Under the pieces are notes generated by a model. The model made no database searches. It was not told the origin of the DNA and saw nothing but the letters and a program-made list of their open reading frames with translations. From Verrucomicrobiota bacterium (lineage in GTDB: Bacteria; Verrucomicrobiota; Kiritimatiellia; RFP12; UBA1067): a stretch of DNA of 64,000 bases. Position 1 is the first letter of the stretch; every line of letters starts with the position of its first letter. Both the position numbers and the translations under genes were made by a program. Location of the stretch: NCBI GenBank assembly GCA_023269675.1, contig JAHFSX010000010.1, positions 109,035-173,034 of the forward strand, read 5' to 3'. Of the stretch, positions 34,692 through 44,209 are shown one piece after another.

Positions 34692-36878
34692 ATGAGAAAA
34701 CCGCTGTTGCTGGCTGTCGCCGTTTTGTGCGGGTTTGCGCGCGCGGCCGAAGTTGATCCCGCCCGACACGTCAACCCCTTCATCGGAACCATGGTAGAGG
34801 GGCACACGTTTCCCGGGGCGTGCTACCCGCTGGGAATGGTGCAGCCGGGGCCGGACAGCGGCACGGACAACCTTCACACCTGTTCGGGTTATGTCTGGAA
34901 CGATGAGGCGATTCACGGGTTTTCGCAGACGCACCTGAACGGAACGGGGTGTCCGTGTCTGGGGGATGTGCGGCTGCTGCCGTTTACCGGCGACGCCGTC
35001 CGGCAGACCTACGCGAGCCGCTACAAAAAGGAGTCTCAGGAGGCTGCCCCGGGGTATTACGCGGTGACGCTGGACGATTTCAATGTGCGCGCGGAGATGA
35101 CCTGCACCCAACGCGTGGCGCTTCACCGGTACACCTACAGCGGCGAAGGGCCGGCTCGGCTTTTGGTCGATTTGAATTATGGGCTGCATGTGCTGTGGCA
35201 GGTGAAACGCGAACAGCTGGTCAGTTTCTGCGAGGAGCGCCTGGAGGATGCCGAGACACTCACCGGCCACATTTCCAAGCACGGCTGGTTTGACCGCGAG
35301 GTTTTTTTCGTGGTGAAGTTCGACCGGCCCGTCAAATCGCACCAGCGGTTTTTCGAGAAAGCGGGTTTCGCGGCGCCGCAGTATGTGTTTGATTTCGATT
35401 TGGGCAAGGGCGAGCAGCTTCGGGTGAAGGTGGCGGTCTCAACCGTCAGCGTCGAGAACGCGAAGAGAAATCTGCAGGCCGAGGTCCCCGGATGGGACTT
35501 CGACGGCGTCCGGAAGCAGACCCGCAACGTCTGGAACCGGTATCTCGGCCGCATCGGAGCCGCCGGCACGGAGGAGCAGAAGACCAGTTTCTACACGGCG
35601 CTGTATCACCTGTTCATCCAGCCCTCCGACATTACCGATGTCAACGGCGAATACCGCGGCGCGGACAATAAGACCGTCTCCGTTCCTGCGGGAAGAGCCT
35701 ATTACTCCACGCTTTCGCTGTGGGACACCTTCCGCGCGGCGCATCCGCTTTACACCCTCATTGCGCCGGAGCTGGTGGACGACTTCGTCCGATCGATGCT
35801 GGCGCACTACAAGGCGGTCGGGTATCTGCCTGTCTGGACGCTCTGGGCCAAGGAAAGCGACGACATGATCGGCAACCACGCGATTCCGGTGATTGCGGAC
35901 GCCTACTTCAAGGGGTTCAGGGGATTTGATCCCGAAGAGGCTTTCGCCGCGATGAAGAGCTCGCTGACGGTGCCGCACAAGAAATCCCACTGGGACGTTC
36001 TTGACCGGTACGGCTATCTGCCTTTCGACAAGGTCGAACACGAGGCCGTCTCCAAAACGCTCGAGTATGCGGTCGATGATCACTGCGCGGCGCGGCTCGC
36101 CCAAGCGCTCGGCCGCGAAAAAGACGCCGAATACTTCTTTAAGCGCGCCGAAAACTACCGGAACCTGTTCGACGCCGGCACCGGGCTGATGCGCGGCAGG
36201 GACTCCCACGGTAGCTGGCGCGAACCGTTCAACGCGTTCTCCATGCACTGGAGCAAGAAGTTTGGCCGTGACTACACCGAAGGCAACGCCTGGCAGTATA
36301 CCTGGCATGTGCTGCACGATCCTCAGGGGCTGATGGACCTGATGGGCGGCCGGAACGCCTTTTACAGCAAGCTCAACACCTTTTTCACGTTGCCCGACTA
36401 TGTGCCGGTTGAGGGTGAGACGAAGACCGTGATTCTCGGCTTCGTCGGCCAGTATGCGCACGGCAACGAACCGAGCCACCATGTGGCGTATCTTTTTCCG
36501 TATGCCGGCCGTCCCTGGCGTACGGCGGAGATCGTCAGGAAGGTCTGCACCGAGCAGTATCTGAACAAGCCCGACGGCCTCACCGGAAATGACGACTGCG
36601 GACAGATGTCGGCGTGGTATCTTTTCTCCTGCATGGGCTTTTATCCTGTTAACCCGTGCGCGGACGGATACGTGCTCGGCGCGCCGCAGCTGCCGGAAAT
36701 GACCGTGGCTGTCGGCGGGGGACGGACGCTCAAGATCACCGCAGGGAATCTTTCAAAAGAGAACCTGTATGTGAAAAGCCTCCGCCTGAACGGCAGAAAA
36801 ATCGGCGGAATCAAAATCAGCCACGAGGAAATTACGGCGGGCGGCGAGCTGGTTTTCGAGATGACGGACCGCAAGTGA
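34692..36878 (+). CDS. Exported GH92 exo-alpha-mannosidase
   Basis: 728 residues from the ATG at 34692 (GGGGAAGG just upstream), with a signal peptide ending ARAA. It has the two-domain GH92 structure. N-terminal beta-sandwich motifs are HVNPFIGTMVEGHTFPGAC, PLGMVQPGPDSG and GFSQTHLNGTGCPCLGDV. In the (alpha/alpha)6 barrel are SLWDTFRAAHPL, GNHAIPVIADAY, the catalytic acid E530 in EGNAWQYTW, and the base Asp pair D634/D635 in GNDDCGQMSAWY, spaced as known for the family. GH92 enzymes are Ca2+-dependent and remove alpha-mannose from N-glycans or mannan. Base composition is less GC-rich than in the housekeeping genes, which may mean later acquisition. It has its own promoter. Confidence 0.95.
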   Translation: MRKPLLLAVAVLCGFARAAEVDPARHVNPFIGTMVEGHTFPGACYPLGMVQPGPDSGTDNLHTCSGYVWNDEAIHGFSQTHLNGTGCPCLGDVRLLPFTGDAVRQTYASRYKKESQEAAPGYYAVTLDDFNVRAEMTCTQRVALHRYTYSGEGPARLLVDLNYGLHVLWQVKREQLVSFCEERLEDAETLTGHISKHGWFDREVFFVVKFDRPVKSHQRFFEKAGFAAPQYVFDFDLGKGEQLRVKVAVSTVSVENAKRNLQAEVPGWDFDGVRKQTRNVWNRYLGRIGAAGTEEQKTSFYTALYHLFIQPSDITDVNGEYRGADNKTVSVPAGRAYYSTLSLWDTFRAAHPLYTLIAPELVDDFVRSMLAHYKAVGYLPVWTLWAKESDDMIGNHAIPVIADAYFKGFRGFDPEEAFAAMKSSLTVPHKKSHWDVLDRYGYLPFDKVEHEAVSKTLEYAVDDHCAARLAQALGREKDAEYFFKRAENYRNLFDAGTGLMRGRDSHGSWREPFNAFSMHWSKKFGRDYTEGNAWQYTWHVLHDPQGLMDLMGGRNAFYSKLNTFFTLPDYVPVEGETKTVILGFVGQYAHGNEPSHHVAYLFPYAGRPWRTAEIVRKVCTEQYLNKPDGLTGNDDCGQMSAWYLFSCMGFYPVNPCADGYVLGAPQLPEMTVAVGGGRTLKITAGNLSKENLYVKSLRLNGRKIGGIKISHEEITAGGELVFEMTDRK

Positions 36879-37290
36879 ACGGCTGTCCGGCGGCTGGCAG
36901 CTGCAGGATGCCGCCGGGGTATCCGGAAAGAAGCCATACCTGACGAGCCCTAAGACACCCATGCGGCCCGCGCTCCTGCTGGCGTTTTCATCCGCCGCCG
37001 CGGCCGCGGCCGATGAGATGCCGCGGGCAGCCTGTACCGGTTTGGCGTAAGGCCGCCCCGGCGAAAACATCGCGGAACCCACTGCCGTCCGGAGTCAACG
37101 CACAGCCTGCGGCTTGCCGCGACATGTGATGGTCTTGCCGTTTTCTCCGGATTCTGGCATGCTGTTTTCAGGTGTGCGTCACGTTCTGCCTTAGCAGGTC
37201 GGCTGGGCATCGCTTCCGGCAGTCGCACGCGGATGTCAACCTATAAGCGGTTTCTTGTCAGTCCGTTTTACAACTAGAAGGACGTTTGAT
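36879..37290. other. 412-bp gap with a probable promoter and a possible gene relic
   Basis: TTGCCG (37135-37140) and CATGCT (37158-37163), 17 bp apart, are the likely promoter of the next gene, with a leader of about 120 bases. A 29-codon frame at 36961-37050 begins like a signal peptide (MRPALLLAFSSAAAAAADEM) and then stops. It could be the stump of a lost exported protein. Confidence 0.35.
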
Positions 37291-40200
37291 ATGAAAAAAA
37301 TACTGGTTATGCTTCTGGCCTGCGCGGCAGGCGCTCACGCCGAAACGAAAACCTGGCAGGGCGGCGACGGGAACTTCGCGACTCCCGAACTTTGGAGCGG
37401 ATCCGCTGTGCCGGTGGCCGGGGATGATGTGATCATCACCAACGGCGCCGTGACGGTGACTCCCGACGACACGTTTACCGGACTGCTCTCGATTGCCCTC
37501 GGGCCGGGCGGAACGATCGTCTGTACCCAGACAATCGAGACCCTGGCCTCCGCGACGTTCAACCCCGGCAGCACGCTGCGGGTGGCCGCCGGCGAGCTGG
37601 TTTTCCACGGCTTCGCCTCGGGCGCAGGCTTCGCGAAAGAAGGCGCGGGCAACGTGCGCTTCACGGGCAGCAACAGCACCTTCGCCGCGTACGTCCCCGG
37701 ATTGAAGGAAGGCCGTCTTGCGGGATATTTCGACCTCACCTCTTCGAACACCGGAACCCGGGTCTCGGCCGCGCTGCAGATGGCGAACACGGCGTGGCCA
37801 TCCGACCACACGAACACCACGTTCGCTTACACCGGCGAGATCTACCTGGACGGCTCCGCCTATGCGTTCGCGGAAAACGTTGACGACGCGGCCTATCTCC
37901 GCATCGGCGGGACCACCGTGCTTTCCAACGTCGTCTCCAATGTCGCGTCCTCCAACACCCTCCAGCTGGCGGCCGGGTGGTATCCGGTTGAGCTGCGGGT
38001 CGGCAACAACCTGGGCGCGGGCGGCTCCCTCAATGTGTTCTCGACGGGCGGCGGGGTGGCCTGGAAAAAGGCGAATCTCAACTGGCAGATCCTGCGCGAC
38101 TTCAACGGCGGCGGATTCCTGCGCAGCCCGAGCAGGCTGGCCGTGAGTTTCTCCGAGGGGATTACCCTCACCACGGGAACGGTCGTCGTCTGCACCGGCA
38201 CGGCGGCGGAGACGCCGGATTCTCAAGAAATGAACAATCTCGGCGGACTCACGCTGAATGGCGGCACGTTGATTCTTTCCAATGCCGTGGGGCGCGCCAC
38301 CGCCCTCAACGGCGTGTCGAACGCCCTGGTCCGGCTCGATTTCGCCAAGCTGACGCTCACGAACGAAACCGACTGCACCTACCTCGGCAAAACCGCCGGC
38401 GCGGGAACGCTGGTGAAGGACGGCGCGGGCCGGCTGCAGTGGGAAGCCCGCAGCGGCACGCATTACGCCCATTCCGCCACGGTTGTCAATAACGGGGCGA
38501 TCGCCCTCGGAACGCTTCCTGCCTCGGTAGACTGCAATTTCGGCACGTTCACCGTGAATGCGCCCGCGACGCTCGAAACGCTGATCAACGGCAACTCCCA
38601 GTTCTCCAACCTCTGGGGAGACGGGACCCTGACCAACCGGAGCGCCACCGCATATCAGCTGCGGATTACGGAAGGTCCCTGCGAGTTCGGAGGTAAAATT
38701 GTCGGCTCGATCCGGCAGTATTCCCAGGGTGCGGTCGCGTTCACGGGAACAAACAGCACGTTTACCGGCAATCTCGCGATCCACAGTTCGGGAGGCCCCG
38801 GCATCACGGGCGCCAAGAAAATCGGCCTGAAGACCCAGCCCTCCTCGATCGGCAGCGGCGGACAGATCGATATCCGCGAGAACGGCGGAACGTTCCAGTA
38901 TCTCGGAACCGGCGAAATGACCGACAAGGACTTCCTCCTCTACCCCTCCGCCAACCGGGCGGTCCTCGACGGCGGCCTCTCCGGCGGGGTGACGTTCAAC
39001 GGCGCGTGGAACACTTCCGGCGGCAGACTCGTCCGCGTCGCCGTCACGGGAACACTTGCGGCACCCTGCGTCTTCAACGGAGCCTACAGCGAGCAGACCG
39101 CGAACGGCACCAACTACTCCACCTATCTGACCAAAGAAGGCCCCGGCACCTGGGTCTTCAAACACCATACGGGCCGTTCCAACCGCGGCGTGGTCGACGT
39201 CCGGAACGGCACGCTGCAGTTCGAGTCGATTGCCGAAGCGGGCCAGGTCTGCTCGCTGGGACGTTCCGACCTGCTGTTTGCCGATGTGATCAACTGGAAT
39301 ACCAACGGGCTCGGCGTGGCCTACGCGTTCAGCCTGGGCACCGCCTCGACCGCCGGGACGCTGGAGTACATCGGCACCAACAGCGGCGCCTGCAGCACCC
39401 GCAAGCTCGTTCTGCAGGGGAACGGCCGGCTGAAGTCCGACAGCGCATCGCTGGTTTTTGGCGGCGGCGTTCAAGCGCTCACGGCCGGCGCCAAAACCCT
39501 CTACCTCGCCGGCTCCGCCACGAACACCCTCGGCCCCGTCGCGGACGGCGCGGGAACGGTCGGCCTCACGAAAGAGGGATCCGGCACTTGGAGGTTCTCT
39601 GCCACCAACACGTTCAGCGGCCCTCTGGCGGTCGAGGCCGGCCAGCTCATCCTGGATAAACGCGGGTATTCGTATTACAAGTTCAATCTGCTGCAGCGGA
39701 ACTACAACATCCTCCCGACGGCCGACACGAACATCGAGCTGACCGAATTTGCCCTCTACAGCGCCGACGGCGTCCGCCGCAACTCGAATCTCGTCAAGAA
39801 CGGCACCAACAACGTCGCCCGTCTCAACCCCGGCGAGTTCTGTCCCATGGGTTCGTACCCGACCTATGCCACCCGGACCGACATCAACCTGTTCGACACG
39901 AATGTCAATTCGCAGTGGACGACGGACACCAGCGCGTTCCTTCCGTCCACGCCGATGACGCTGGTGATGCGGGTCGCGGACGGAACCCCCGCGATCACCG
40001 GCTACGACCTGCAGTATTGGAACACCACGACCAACCGCTTCCTGTCGGGGTGGTCTCTCGAGGGCAGCCGCGACGGCGTTGCTTGGGATACGCTCCATTC
40101 CGTCACCAACTTTGTCCCGGTCCCGCCGGCCACGGTCGGCGGAGGCATTAAGTGGTGGTACAGCACCGGCACCGCCACGCCCAGCAACGGATTCTCGATT

Positions 40201-40572
40201 GCCGACGGACGTCTGACCGACGCGCAGCTGAAGTCCGGCATCCAGGTGAGCGTGGCGGCCGGAGCGGAGCTGACCCTCCTGGGTGGCGCCGAGCCCCTCA
40301 GCGCACTGAGCGTTGACTGCGATGCCGGTGGCGGCACCATCAGCGACTTGCTCCTGACGCCGACCGGACGGTTCGACCTGACCGGCACCTCAATTCAGGG
40401 CCGGAACTTCGCCGTGCCCCTGACGATCGGCAATTTCAGCAATCCGGAAGTCCTTAAAAACTGGAGCCTCTACATCAACGGCCAGCTGATTCAGGGTGCC
40501 GTGCTGCGGTGGAACGCGACCGCCGGAGCCATCTGGGTTGTCCCCCTCGGCACCCTCATCATGGTGAACTGA
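37291..40572 (+). CDS. Giant exported beta-strand-repeat protein with PA14 and discoidin-like domains
   Basis: 1093 residues. The ATG at 37291 follows AGAAGGACG and begins a signal peptide (MKKILVMLLACAAGAHA). The N-terminus has the WQGGDGNFATPELWSG phrase of autotransporter-associated beta-strand proteins. A PA14-like domain lies at about 140-260 (LAGYFDLTSSNTGTRV, YAFAENVDDAAYLRIGG). Parallel-beta repeats follow (AGTLVKDGAGRLQWEARSG, LTKEGSGTWRFSATNTFSG). A discoidin-like segment near 780-960 (IELTEFALYSADGVRRNSN, WSLEGSRDGVAWDTLHS) precedes the C-terminus, which reads VVPLGTLIMVN. No outer-membrane beta-barrel is seen, so the secretion route is not the classical autotransporter one. It is probably a surface adhesin or glycan-binding protein. 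Confidence 0.8.
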   Translation: MKKILVMLLACAAGAHAETKTWQGGDGNFATPELWSGSAVPVAGDDVIITNGAVTVTPDDTFTGLLSIALGPGGTIVCTQTIETLASATFNPGSTLRVAAGELVFHGFASGAGFAKEGAGNVRFTGSNSTFAAYVPGLKEGRLAGYFDLTSSNTGTRVSAALQMANTAWPSDHTNTTFAYTGEIYLDGSAYAFAENVDDAAYLRIGGTTVLSNVVSNVASSNTLQLAAGWYPVELRVGNNLGAGGSLNVFSTGGGVAWKKANLNWQILRDFNGGGFLRSPSRLAVSFSEGITLTTGTVVVCTGTAAETPDSQEMNNLGGLTLNGGTLILSNAVGRATALNGVSNALVRLDFAKLTLTNETDCTYLGKTAGAGTLVKDGAGRLQWEARSGTHYAHSATVVNNGAIALGTLPASVDCNFGTFTVNAPATLETLINGNSQFSNLWGDGTLTNRSATAYQLRITEGPCEFGGKIVGSIRQYSQGAVAFTGTNSTFTGNLAIHSSGGPGITGAKKIGLKTQPSSIGSGGQIDIRENGGTFQYLGTGEMTDKDFLLYPSANRAVLDGGLSGGVTFNGAWNTSGGRLVRVAVTGTLAAPCVFNGAYSEQTANGTNYSTYLTKEGPGTWVFKHHTGRSNRGVVDVRNGTLQFESIAEAGQVCSLGRSDLLFADVINWNTNGLGVAYAFSLGTASTAGTLEYIGTNSGACSTRKLVLQGNGRLKSDSASLVFGGGVQALTAGAKTLYLAGSATNTLGPVADGAGTVGLTKEGSGTWRFSATNTFSGPLAVEAGQLILDKRGYSYYKFNLLQRNYNILPTADTNIELTEFALYSADGVRRNSNLVKNGTNNVARLNPGEFCPMGSYPTYATRTDINLFDTNVNSQWTTDTSAFLPSTPMTLVMRVADGTPAITGYDLQYWNTTTNRFLSGWSLEGSRDGVAWDTLHSVTNFVPVPPATVGGGIKWWYSTGTATPSNGFSIADGRLTDAQLKSGIQVSVAAGAELTLLGGAEPLSALSVDCDAGGGTISDLLLTPTGRFDLTGTSIQGRNFAVPLTIGNFSNPEVLKNWSLYINGQLIQGAVLRWNATAGAIWVVPLGTLIMVN

Positions 40573-40608
40573 CGGAACGCCTCCCGCCGACGAACCGCTC
40601 TTTCGGGT

Positions 40609-40636
40609 TTGAGTTCAAGCCGGGGCACGTTATTCT
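40609..40636 (+). promoter_or_regulatory. Promoter of the lipoprotein gene
   Basis: TTGAGT (40609-40614) and TATTCT (40631-40636) are spaced by 16 bp. The ATG is at 40694. Confidence 0.5.
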
Positions 40637-40693
40637 CATGGCCGATTACGAGCTGTTACGGGTGGCCACGCGCACAATAAGAGGGAAAGTATC

Positions 40694-42346
40694 ATGCATA
40701 GGGGTGTTTTTGGTGTCTTGACGGTGTTGACCGCTGTTTTCGCAGGTTGCCTGTCGGTGTCACCCACTGCCGATTCGCGCAAGGGCGGAATCTACCTCAA
40801 TCTATGCGCTGATTCGGTCCTGATCGAACCGCATCTTGGCAGGCAGACCAAGGGCATGAGCCGCGAGGAGGCTCTGAACAGGAGCAGCCGGGAAGAGATC
40901 GTCGCCGCGCTCAACAGCTACGTGGACACGTACGTCGGCAGCCAGGTCAAGGCCCTGTTCCTGAACGTCAACTATCAGCGCGCCTGCTTTGACAGCCAGG
41001 TCATGGAGTCCTACTGGAATCTCGCGAACCCGGAGCAAGAGATCAGCGGCTGGCCGCGGATGTTCTGGGAGACCAAGAAAAAAGGCGTCGACCCGTTTGC
41101 GGTCTGCGTCACGCGCTGCCGCGCCGATCATATATCGCCCTGGATTTCCGTGCGCATGAACGACCACCACTACTTCGACATCCCGTCGCGTATCAACCGG
41201 ATGTGGATGGATCATCCCGAACTCAGAACCCGGCCGCCCCACGGGCTTTTCAACTACGGGCGCCAAGAGGTCAGGGACTACTACAAGGCCTTCATCCAGG
41301 AGGTGCTGGACACCTATGACGTGGACGGCATCGAGCTGGACTGGATGCGCACGCAGTACCTGTTCCCCGATGACAAGATCGCCGAAGGACTGCCTCTGCT
41401 GAACCAGTTCATGCGCGAGATCCGGGCGATCACGCAGGCGAAGGCCCGGGAACGCAAGCACCCCATCCAGCTCGCGGCGCGCGTGCCCGTGACACCGGAG
41501 ATCGGCCGTCGCTTCGGGCTGGACGCGGTCACGTGGGCGCAGGACGGTTTGATCGACCTGGTGATCCTGTCGAACTGGTTCACCCCGACAAACTTCGATA
41601 TCCCCGTCGAGCGCTGGAAGCGGGAGATCGGCCCCGCCTCCGCCTGCCTGGTTCTCCCGGGCGCTGACGCGGCCATCTGCATCAGCCAGAACAAAACCAT
41701 CAAACAGATGAACGCTACGGTCGAGACCCTGCGCGGTTTTGCCGTCTCGGCTTTCAGCCGGGGGGCAGATGCCGTTTATATCTTCAACAATTTCATGATC
41801 CCCTACAAGACGCAGACGCTCCATCCGGACGGGTCGGTCTCGTACAGCGACGACCGGCAGGCGGCCCTGCGCGAACTCGGCAGCCCCGCCACGCTGCTCG
41901 GCAAGCCGCGGACACACGTGCTGACTTTTACCGACCCCGACCTCAAGCCGGGGCCCACGGCTCCCCGCGCGCTGCCACCGGGCGAAATGAAGGAATTTGA
42001 CATTCACATCGGCCCCAAACCGGATCAGGGCCGCTGCGTGGTGCACGTGGGGCTGGACTCCTGCGCAGGGTACGAGGACGCGGATTTGTCGGTCACGGTC
42101 AACGGCGTCGCCTGCCGGAAGCTTGCGGATCTGCCGCGCGACCCGCGCTATAAATATGACAACACGCGGGTTTGGCACGTGGTCAAGGCCGTGGCCGAAA
42201 CGGGCGCCCGGGTCGTGCCGTTCCAAGTGGAGCTGACGGCGCTCAAGGACGGATACAACCGGATCGCCATCACGAACGCGAAGAAAGAGGCGCAGGCCCT
42301 CACCTGGCTGGAGATCCACCTGAGCCCCGCCGGGGTCAGCCCTTGA
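40694..42346 (+). CDS. Lipoprotein with a GH-like (beta/alpha)8 barrel
   Basis: 550 residues. The signal peptide ends in a lipobox (VFAGC, Cys near residue 18), so it is membrane anchored. The middle looks like the family-10-like glycosyl-hydrolase barrel of the GHL10/DUF4015 type: VKALFLNVNYQRACFDS, HGLFNYGRQEVRDYYKAF, YDVDGIELDWMRTQYLF and LAARVPVTPEIGRRFGLDA. The Asp and Glu in DGIELDWMR are the likely catalytic or binding acids. A C-terminal beta domain (DIHIGPKPDQGRCVVHVGLD) follows. The substrate is unknown. It has its own promoter and GAGGGAAAG as ribosome site. Confidence 0.75.
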   Translation: MHRGVFGVLTVLTAVFAGCLSVSPTADSRKGGIYLNLCADSVLIEPHLGRQTKGMSREEALNRSSREEIVAALNSYVDTYVGSQVKALFLNVNYQRACFDSQVMESYWNLANPEQEISGWPRMFWETKKKGVDPFAVCVTRCRADHISPWISVRMNDHHYFDIPSRINRMWMDHPELRTRPPHGLFNYGRQEVRDYYKAFIQEVLDTYDVDGIELDWMRTQYLFPDDKIAEGLPLLNQFMREIRAITQAKARERKHPIQLAARVPVTPEIGRRFGLDAVTWAQDGLIDLVILSNWFTPTNFDIPVERWKREIGPASACLVLPGADAAICISQNKTIKQMNATVETLRGFAVSAFSRGADAVYIFNNFMIPYKTQTLHPDGSVSYSDDRQAALRELGSPATLLGKPRTHVLTFTDPDLKPGPTAPRALPPGEMKEFDIHIGPKPDQGRCVVHVGLDSCAGYEDADLSVTVNGVACRKLADLPRDPRYKYDNTRVWHVVKAVAETGARVVPFQVELTALKDGYNRIAITNAKKEAQALTWLEIHLSPAGVSP

Positions 42347-42507
42347 TCGGCGCCGCCCGCCCCTACCTTCCGCACTTTTTTCGCCTATGGTGTCGGTGTT
42401 CGGGCGGGAGCGCCCCAACTCTTTTCATCCGGTTGTATAACATCCACGGCCGGAAGGACACAAAGAACATCAGGCTTATTCCTGGTTAACTCCGTGCTCT
42501 ACCGCGC

Positions 42508-43185
42508 TCAAGGGCGGTCGGCGGCACGTTTTGCAAGCGTGTAGAAGCGGTTGCCGCCCAAGCGCCCGCACAAGCTGTCGGGTATGCGCACGAAATCGCC
42601 TCCTGGATGATAGCCGTCCCTATCCGACATCCAAGCATACGCGCGCCCGGTGACCGCATGCGGCGCGATGCGGGTGATGGTTTCGAAAGGGTCGGGAGAT
42701 GGCTTCGTCCCGTCTAAATATTCTTTCGTCAAGGTTTGGGCATAGCTGAGCAAGCGTGCGAACCGGTCCGGCACCCCCTGATTGGCGATGCGCAACAGCC
42801 GTGTGACCCGCGCGGTGACCCGCGGCGCCATGACGAGCCGGCTGCGCCCGCCCCGGGAGAACCCGTCCATCTGCCCGCGGCGGCCGCCCGCCGTGATGAT
42901 GTCAATCGGGTCGCTGGAGTCGGTCTCGGCGATCTCTTCCCGTGAATAGCCCGGCGGTATGCGGTTACACCGCGCATCGATCACCAGCAACAGCGCCCGC
43001 ATCGTCGCCTTGGAGTCTTCTTCGCTGACAAAGCCGCGCTCGCCGGGAAACGACGTTTCGTTGATCAGCAGGTGCGCGATGTAGCGTGCCTGCTCCGTGG
43101 CAGGCATAAGCGTAACATTCGGCGCGGCCATACCCGACAACAGCGCCCATCCCGAGAAGCAAATGTATGTGAGGTTAGTGTTCAT
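42508..43185 (-). CDS. Exported protein of unknown function
   Basis: 225 residues with a signal peptide (about 1-20, MNTNLTYICFSGWALLSGMA). The body has IAHLLINETSFPGERGF, ALLLVIDARCNRIPPGYSRE and a C-terminal GGNRFYTLAKR. The overall order (early helix with a Glu, late GNxFY) is faintly like SleB-type cell-wall hydrolases, but this is not enough to name it. It stands alone on the minus strand. The upstream 60-80 bp hold a near-palindrome TGGGTAGTTATCCCTA (43245-43260). Confidence 0.65.
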   Translation of the reverse strand: MNTNLTYICFSGWALLSGMAAPNVTLMPATEQARYIAHLLINETSFPGERGFVSEEDSKATMRALLLVIDARCNRIPPGYSREEIAETDSSDPIDIITAGGRRGQMDGFSRGGRSRLVMAPRVTARVTRLLRIANQGVPDRFARLLSYAQTLTKEYLDGTKPSPDPFETITRIAPHAVTGRAYAWMSDRDGYHPGGDFVRIPDSLCGRLGGNRFYTLAKRAADRP

Positions 43186-43418
43186 GCCGTGATCCCGGAC
43201 TTATAAGCGGAATCAATCTAAACAGAACCGCGCCACAAAGGGTATGGGTAGTTATCCCTATGGGGAACCTTGCCGCATGACCGCCAGAGGCGCTTCCCCA
43301 TGCGCTTCCCCCGCCTGTCGCGGCAGCGACGGTGACTCGAGCCGTCCCAAAGCAGGCCTTTTTTTCCTATGTCCCGATGCGGCCCCTGCCCGCCCCCTGA
43401 CGTCGCAAGGCTCGGGGA

Positions 43419-43449
43419 AATAAGGAAAAGGCCGCCCCGTCGGGCGGCC
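43419..43449 (-). terminator. Rho-independent terminator of the Hsp20 gene
   Basis: On the minus strand, 7 bp past the stop, the stem GGCCGCCC/GGGCGGCC (43449-43430, loop of four) is followed by CTTTTCCTTATTT. Strong stem and T-rich tail. Confidence 0.8.
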
Positions 43450-43456
43450 CTTCCCT

Positions 43457-44209
43457 TTATTTCACCTGAATGGTTTTGGACTCTGATGTCCCTTTCGCCT
43501 TCGGAACGGTGATGGTCAGAACGCCGTTCTCATAGTTCGCGGTCATCGCATCGGCCGCGACGGCACTCGGCAACATCAACGAGCGCTGGAACTTGCCGCT
43601 GCGCCTTTCTTTCCGAAGGACGTGATCACCCTCCCTTCTCTCGGAGGACGCGTTGATCTGGCCCGAAACGGTCAGAAGACGGTCTTCGACGGTGACGGAA
43701 AGTTTAGGCTTGTCCGCACCCGGAATGTCCATCCGTGCGACATAACTCCCGTCCTTCTCCTGCAGGTCTAGGCTGGGGGAGAATGCGAGAGCGCCCGCCT
43801 CCATCTCCTTGCTTTCGGGATCCAGACTGAGGCGGCCGAAGGAGTCATCAAACAGGTGGTTCATCCTTTCCCTCATCTCCAGGAACTCGGAGAAAGGATT
43901 CCACTTGTCCCGCTCCCCTCCCCGCCAGAACTCATCCGGTTCCGGAAACAGCCCGAAATCGCGGGGCGCGGGTGCCCGGGGCAACTTGGCGCCGGGTTCC
44001 TCCTCGCGCTCCGCCCTCTCCCGGCGTGCCCCCTTGGACACGCCTTCAGCCGCCGCCGTCACGGACGCGTCCCTGAAGGAACGTTCCCGCGCCGCTTCGC
44101 GGCTGAGCCTGAACAGGAATAGGCTCTGTATGCTGACCGCCGTCAGCAACAGAAAAAGGAGCACTGCGGTAACTCTTCCCGTCGCGTCTGGCTTCAATAT
44201 CTCAGGCAT
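43457..44209 (-). CDS. Small heat-shock protein (Hsp20) with N-terminal membrane anchor
   Basis: 250 residues, longer than the usual 140-160. AGGAGGT lies 8 bp before the ATG. Residues about 12-35 are a single hydrophobic segment (VTAVLLFLLLTAVSIQSLFLF). A charged linker (about 36-110) follows, with a helical NPFSEFLEMRERMNHLFDD like the N-terminal arm of normal Hsp20. The alpha-crystallin domain (about 145-250) has SPSLDLQEKDGSYVARMDIPG, LLTVSGQ, FQRSLMLPSAV and ANYENGVLTITVPK. Hsp20 proteins hold unfolded protein without ATP. The anchor would place this one on the membrane, probably facing the periplasm or the inner face; the sequence does not settle the side. It has its own terminator. Confidence 0.88.
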   Translation of the reverse strand: MPEILKPDATGRVTAVLLFLLLTAVSIQSLFLFRLSREAARERSFRDASVTAAAEGVSKGARRERAEREEEPGAKLPRAPAPRDFGLFPEPDEFWRGGERDKWNPFSEFLEMRERMNHLFDDSFGRLSLDPESKEMEAGALAFSPSLDLQEKDGSYVARMDIPGADKPKLSVTVEDRLLTVSGQINASSERREGDHVLRKERRSGKFQRSLMLPSAVAADAMTANYENGVLTITVPKAKGTSESKTIQVK

